DNA from: Corynebacterium glyciniphilum AJ 3170
GTDB lineage: Bacteria > Actinomycetota > Actinomycetes > Mycobacteriales > Mycobacteriaceae
DNA: 64,000 nucleotides
Direction of reading: 5' to 3'
NCBI RefSeq assembly: GCF_007673095.1
Contig: NZ_VDYZ01000002.1
Span: 1 to 64,000, forward strand
The position numbers were made by a program, and so were the translations under genes. Shown one piece after another: positions 61,101 to 64,000 of this stretch (positions within the stretch are counted from its first letter, which is position 1; the number at the start of each line of letters is the position of its first letter). The notes beneath the pieces were generated by a model. It made no database searches, had not been told where the DNA came from, and saw nothing but the letters and a program-made list of their open reading frames with translations.

Positions 61101-64000
61101 CAGGCAGTGGCGGACGTCGTCACCGACCTGCTCGGTACCGGCGACGTCGACCTGGACCACGACTTCATCTCCCTCGGTGGCGACAGTATCGGCGCACTCA
61201 CCGTCGCCGGGCGTCTCCGGCGCCGAGGGTGGGCCATCCAGGCGAAAGACCTGCTCACCGGCATGGATCTCTCCGATGTCGCCGCAGCGGCGACCAGGGT
61301 CACAGCGACCGGCAGCCAGGCCGCAGAAGACAGCACCGGTGGAACCGCTGCCACCGGGACCGTCCGGGAACTGCGCTACGACACGGGCGCCGTCCCCACC
61401 AGTACCGTGTCGGGCCCTCGTCCGGTCTACCTCGGGAGCATGTCCCTTCCCGACGGATCCGCACCGGTCACCGCGACCACCGCGGCAGCCGCCGCCACGG
61501 CCATGATGACCACTCACGCAGCTCTACGGGCGATCCTCGACGACTCCGCTGCCGATGCTCCTAGATTCATCGTCCCCCGCACCCCTCTTGTGCCTGCGGA
61601 TTCAGTCATCGCCCCTGCGACAGCCACCGACGACGAACTCGCCGGGTCCCTCGACCCGGCGTCGGGCACCGTATGGCGGTTCGCCGTCTCGCCGGACCCG
61701 GAGGCGGGACACACCGTCCGAGTCGCCGTCGATGCCGGCGTCATGGACCCCGCGTCCTCCGCACTGCTGCTGGATGATCTCGCCGACGCCCTGCAGGGAC
61801 ACCACCGCAGTCACCAGGACCGCACCGCCCACTCATGGCGCGCCGACGCACCCGCACCCCGGGACGTCATCTCCTCCCCGGTCGTCACCCGCAGATCCCC
61901 CCTGCCCGGTACGAGTGAACTCTTCGCCCGCCTCTCGGCGCTGTACTCGGTGACCACCGAGGACGTGGCCGTCGCCGCCGCACTGCTGGCGACCGGGGGC
62001 CCGGTCGACCTCCTCACGAGGCCCCGGACCAGACAGTCGTCTGCGACCGAGGACGCTGTGCTTGGTGCGCTGAGCACCGTCCGCCACATCCCCGCACTCC
62101 CCGATGCGGCACCCGGCTCCCCCCGCTCGGCACTCCTGCACGCCAAGGAGCATCTACGCAGCGTCGGCGACCACACCGGAACACCACACTCCCCCGCACT
62201 CACCGTCGCGTGCGGTGACACACGGATGGTCCCCCACGGGTACACCGCCCACTCCCCTCTTCTCACCGTCGGCGACGGCGGCAGTGACGGTGACGGTGAC
62301 CTCGTCCTGGCCACCGGTTCCGACCGTGTGCAGGGCACACTGGAGAAGATCACCGACGCCTTCACCGACCTGGCGGTGCTGTCGCTGACCACCGACGGAG
62401 GCGCGACCCCCTCAGACCTGCACCTGGACGGTGTCAGCCAGGACACGATCGACACCTGGGAGCGACACCACGGCCCACTGGCGGACGTGCTCCCCGTGTC
62501 ACCACTGCAGGAGGCTCTGCTCTACCACTCCGTCAGCGGTGGCGACGGCTACGTCCTCGCAGCAGGTGTGGACCTGTGCGGCACTGTCGACGAGAACCGG
62601 CTCCACCAGGCCTTCCACGACGTGCTCACCCGGCATGACCTGCTACGCGCCCGTTTCGACACGACAGCAGGTGATGACCCCGTGCAGCTGATCCCCCGCG
62701 ATGTCGACCTGCCGTGGCGCACTGTCGACCTGCGTTCGATCCCCCGCCCCGCCGCCCTCGGCGCAGCTGACGACCTGCTGCACGAGACAGCACTGCGTTC
62801 CGTCGACCCGGAGACCGGCCCTCTCGTCACTGCCGCTCTGGTCCTTCTGCCCGACGGCGGAGAAGACGATGGAGTGGACACGGCCTCGGCACGGCTAGTG
62901 CTGGGCAACCACCATCTGCTCACCGACGGCTGGTCCACCCCGGTGATGCTCCGCGACCTGCTGGCCTTCTACCACGGGGAACCTCTGGCCCCGGCCGCGC
63001 CGTACTCCGACTACCTGGACTGGCTGGCCGGGCAGGACCCCCACGCTGCCGACGACGCCTGGCGCTCACGCCTCAGTGGGCTGGAACGCGGCACCCTCGT
63101 CGGCTCTCTCGCACCGGCGCGCGACGGTGGCAATGACAGTGAAAGTGACACTGACACCGTCGGCGAGTCGGTGCAGGAGATCACCCCGGACGCCACCACA
63201 ACCCTGCTGCGACGTGCCCGACAGGAAGGGGTTACCCCGAACACTGTGCTGCAGGCCGCGTGGACGCTCACACTGGCCGCCCTGACCGGACGCGATGACG
63301 TGGTCTTCGGCACGACCGTATCCGGACGGCCCACCGAGTTGGACGGCATCGAGCACACCGTGGGATTGTTCATCAACACCCTGCCGTCCCGCGTGCACCT
63401 GGGCCGCGGAGACTCCCTCACCGACCTCATCACAGGGATCGGCCGCGCTCAGGCGGACATGACCGTCCACGCCTCGACACCGCTGGTCCACATCGAACAG
63501 CTTTCCGGGCTCGGCACCCTCTTCGACACGCTGGTGGTCTACGACAACTTCCCCGCCCTCGCGACCGACGATGCTGACGAGTCCGGCGCGCCCGACGAGG
63601 ATGCGGGCAGGATAACGATCACCGAGGTCCACGCCGACGGGATGACGAACTTCCCGCTCTCCGTGGTGGTCCCCCCGGGAGACACTCCACGCATCGTCCT
63701 GGCACACCGCCCGGACCTGATCGACCCAACGTTCGTCGAACGCGCGGCGCAGGTCCTGACCACCGTGCTCGAGGTCTTCGCCGACACCGATGCACCGGGC
63801 GGACGGTCCGTCGGCGATGTGCTCGGCACGATTGCCGCCACCACACCGCCCTGGACCCCGGATGTCGCTCCGACCTCGGCCACAGTCGGCACCGCCGGCA
63901 CTGCCGGCACCGCTGGTGCCACCAGTGCCGGCGGTGCCGGCGGTGCCGCCAACGTGATCGCCGGTGTCATGGCGGAGCTCCTCGGTGTCGACCACGTACG
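58137..64000 (+). CDS. Siderophore NRPS, C-A-T-E*-C-T..., cut by window end
   Basis: The open frame from GTG 58137 runs off the window (1,954 codons seen). Domains by residue: C1 about 8-445 with active H156HIIVDG; A 460-960 (YTSGTTGTPKG at 602, YGPTEATVD at 753, YRTGD at 832, GGKID); T with LGGDS (Ser1017); E-like 1095-1425 in which HHxxxD reads D1199AGVMD; C2 1450-1885 with H1592HLLTDGWS; an Ala/Gly/Thr linker; then the start of a second T (VIAGVMAELLGVDHVR). There is no A domain between C2 and T2. Hand-read A code D-A-D-D-I-G-V-V-D-K has acidic residues that suggest a basic substrate. No ribosome site stands directly before the GTG except AAAGGA 10 bp upstream. Confidence 0.92.
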   Translation, partial: MPHQSSPSLLPLTAAQRGIWNAQQLDPTSPYYVVGEVLELRGAPETGPGTDPDLLAEALRLTVDEAETLRLRFTETADGPRQYVDETPAETPEIMDLSGSPDPRLTATAVIDAEKAACGERWRTMTDGPLFRYLVLDLGERHGREHGEVWCIQLYHHIIVDGYSAAPLTRRTAAHYTALAGGRPARKNRFAPVSEVVDADVAYLSGPDHAADRDYWRDHLSPTPDTSGREDLVHGAGTDSITTSLRLGPTEVDELKIRAEAHGLVWSDLVISAYAAWLRKLGFAGSTDDGQCEALIALPMMARTSGPLRRTPAMLVNMLPLRFPVDPDATVTDLAAVARESLDAARAHQRFPGSELARELGIPAVLHGIGVNLKTFDFTLDFHGVPGVLRNVAGGPPEDLVLVVTPAADGGVDLAFETDPHSVSAATALRRLEDIRALLTADGPLRSIRLRTTEDTESAARERCGATLPDQCPSLDELIDGLATGTGRLVHGSAATDRTELDGPALSARIGELSDLVTQYTHQDEVIALDLPKGVDLAAALLATWRTHRVVVVLDREHPQARRDQILADSGAVAVLDDTGVHPTDTTRPGGTSPAVTGLAYLLYTSGTTGTPKGVQVPRSAVEALLAGHRSTLYPDAWSRARGGASLHVAHTASFSFDAAIDQLSWIFTGATVHLYSTDTVGDPALMRAALISDAIDVLDATPSLAGALIDSGMLDDATVSTVILGGEAVPQSLWDRLSDLSAGSSFAAWNVYGPTEATVDALATRVTDGPVTIGVPVPGMTAEILDADGEVVPDNEVGELYLSGPQVALGYHGRPEQTAAAFDATGSHRRYRTGDLVTWVPAADGSRRGSHHFLGRADQQLEIRGHRVEPAEVEAALLSLPPVTGAAVGTFGDPGALKLIAHVTTDGSTVTAATATSAASLRTDLAAVVPGHLVPTRILVHDRLPLTVGGKIDRTALASLASLESPASPTTGPDAGHSARRPLTDAEQAVADVVTDLLGTGDVDLDHDFISLGGDSIGALTVAGRLRRRGWAIQAKDLLTGMDLSDVAAAATRVTATGSQAAEDSTGGTAATGTVRELRYDTGAVPTSTVSGPRPVYLGSMSLPDGSAPVTATTAAAAATAMMTTHAALRAILDDSAADAPRFIVPRTPLVPADSVIAPATATDDELAGSLDPASGTVWRFAVSPDPEAGHTVRVAVDAGVMDPASSALLLDDLADALQGHHRSHQDRTAHSWRADAPAPRDVISSPVVTRRSPLPGTSELFARLSALYSVTTEDVAVAAALLATGGPVDLLTRPRTRQSSATEDAVLGALSTVRHIPALPDAAPGSPRSALLHAKEHLRSVGDHTGTPHSPALTVACGDTRMVPHGYTAHSPLLTVGDGGSDGDGDLVLATGSDRVQGTLEKITDAFTDLAVLSLTTDGGATPSDLHLDGVSQDTIDTWERHHGPLADVLPVSPLQEALLYHSVSGGDGYVLAAGVDLCGTVDENRLHQAFHDVLTRHDLLRARFDTTAGDDPVQLIPRDVDLPWRTVDLRSIPRPAALGAADDLLHETALRSVDPETGPLVTAALVLLPDGGEDDGVDTASARLVLGNHHLLTDGWSTPVMLRDLLAFYHGEPLAPAAPYSDYLDWLAGQDPHAADDAWRSRLSGLERGTLVGSLAPARDGGNDSESDTDTVGESVQEITPDATTTLLRRARQEGVTPNTVLQAAWTLTLAALTGRDDVVFGTTVSGRPTELDGIEHTVGLFINTLPSRVHLGRGDSLTDLITGIGRAQADMTVHASTPLVHIEQLSGLGTLFDTLVVYDNFPALATDDADESGAPDEDAGRITITEVHADGMTNFPLSVVVPPGDTPRIVLAHRPDLIDPTFVERAAQVLTTVLEVFADTDAPGGRSVGDVLGTIAATTPPWTPDVAPTSATVGTAGTAGTAGATSAGGAGGAANVIAGVMAELLGVDHV

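Overview
The window is high-GC actinobacterial DNA and most likely comes from a Corynebacterium. Four things support this. The spc ribosomal-protein operon is split at rpsH/rplE by a block carrying fdhF, a DUF6457-type gene and fdhD, as I recall for C. glutamicum. Motifs resembling DtxR, McbR and GlxR sites lie in front of fitting genes. Many genes appear leaderless, with a TANNNT -10 hexamer 6-8 bp before the start codon. The sulfur genes resemble the corynebacterial ssu/seu set. I cannot name the species.

Layout. (1) 475-3175, minus strand: rpsH-rplF-rplR-rpsE-rpmD-rplO. (2) 3588-10608, plus strand: a purF-like gene of the E. coli (no propeptide, no Fe-S) type, a nucleosidase, a heme/iron lipoprotein, and the formate dehydrogenase genes fdhF and fdhD. 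(3) 10622-11737: an AbiEi/DUF559-like gene bracketed by two related inverted repeats. (4) 11747-17097 and 20775-27542: an almost complete molybdenum-cofactor and molybdate-uptake set (moaA, moaC, moaB, moaE, moaD, moeB-rhodanese, mobA, two moeA, modA, modB) with a formate/nitrite channel, an HPP protein and a LysR regulator. It is interrupted at 17213-20569 by a lower-GC UvrA-like ABC ATPase and a WYL regulator. (5) 27595-29142: a TetR plus paired SMR efflux operon with a palindromic operator. (6) 29277-30541: rplN-rplX-rplE, the other half of the spc operon.

(7) 31285-33040: three small secreted proteins with matching signal peptides. (8) 33087-37243: DtxR-like boxes, two FecCD permeases, a FecE ATPase and a siderophore-interacting reductase. 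(9) 37260-39806: a beta-lactamase-fold hydrolase and a class II Fic protein. (10) 39919-52359: an organosulfur region with ssuD-ssuA-ssuC-ssuB, a CynX-type MFS carrier, a StyA-like flavoprotein, DszA- and SfnG-type monooxygenases, two acyl-CoA-dehydrogenase-fold oxidases and a flavin reductase. A perfect McbR-type palindrome lies in front of the last operon.

(11) 52403-64000 (cut by the window end): a siderophore locus with an MbtG-like lysine N6-hydroxylase, an acyl-CoA acyltransferase, a free-standing adenylation domain, an aryl-type carrier protein and a large NRPS. The NRPS reads C-A-T-E*-C-T; E* has lost its catalytic His, and its second module has no adenylation domain. A free-standing protein at 52403 is a paralogue of E*. 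DtxR-like boxes lie in both divergent promoters. This mixed hydroxamate/aryl NRPS locus, with its in-trans adenylation domain and two dead E-type domains, is the best candidate in the window for an undescribed system.
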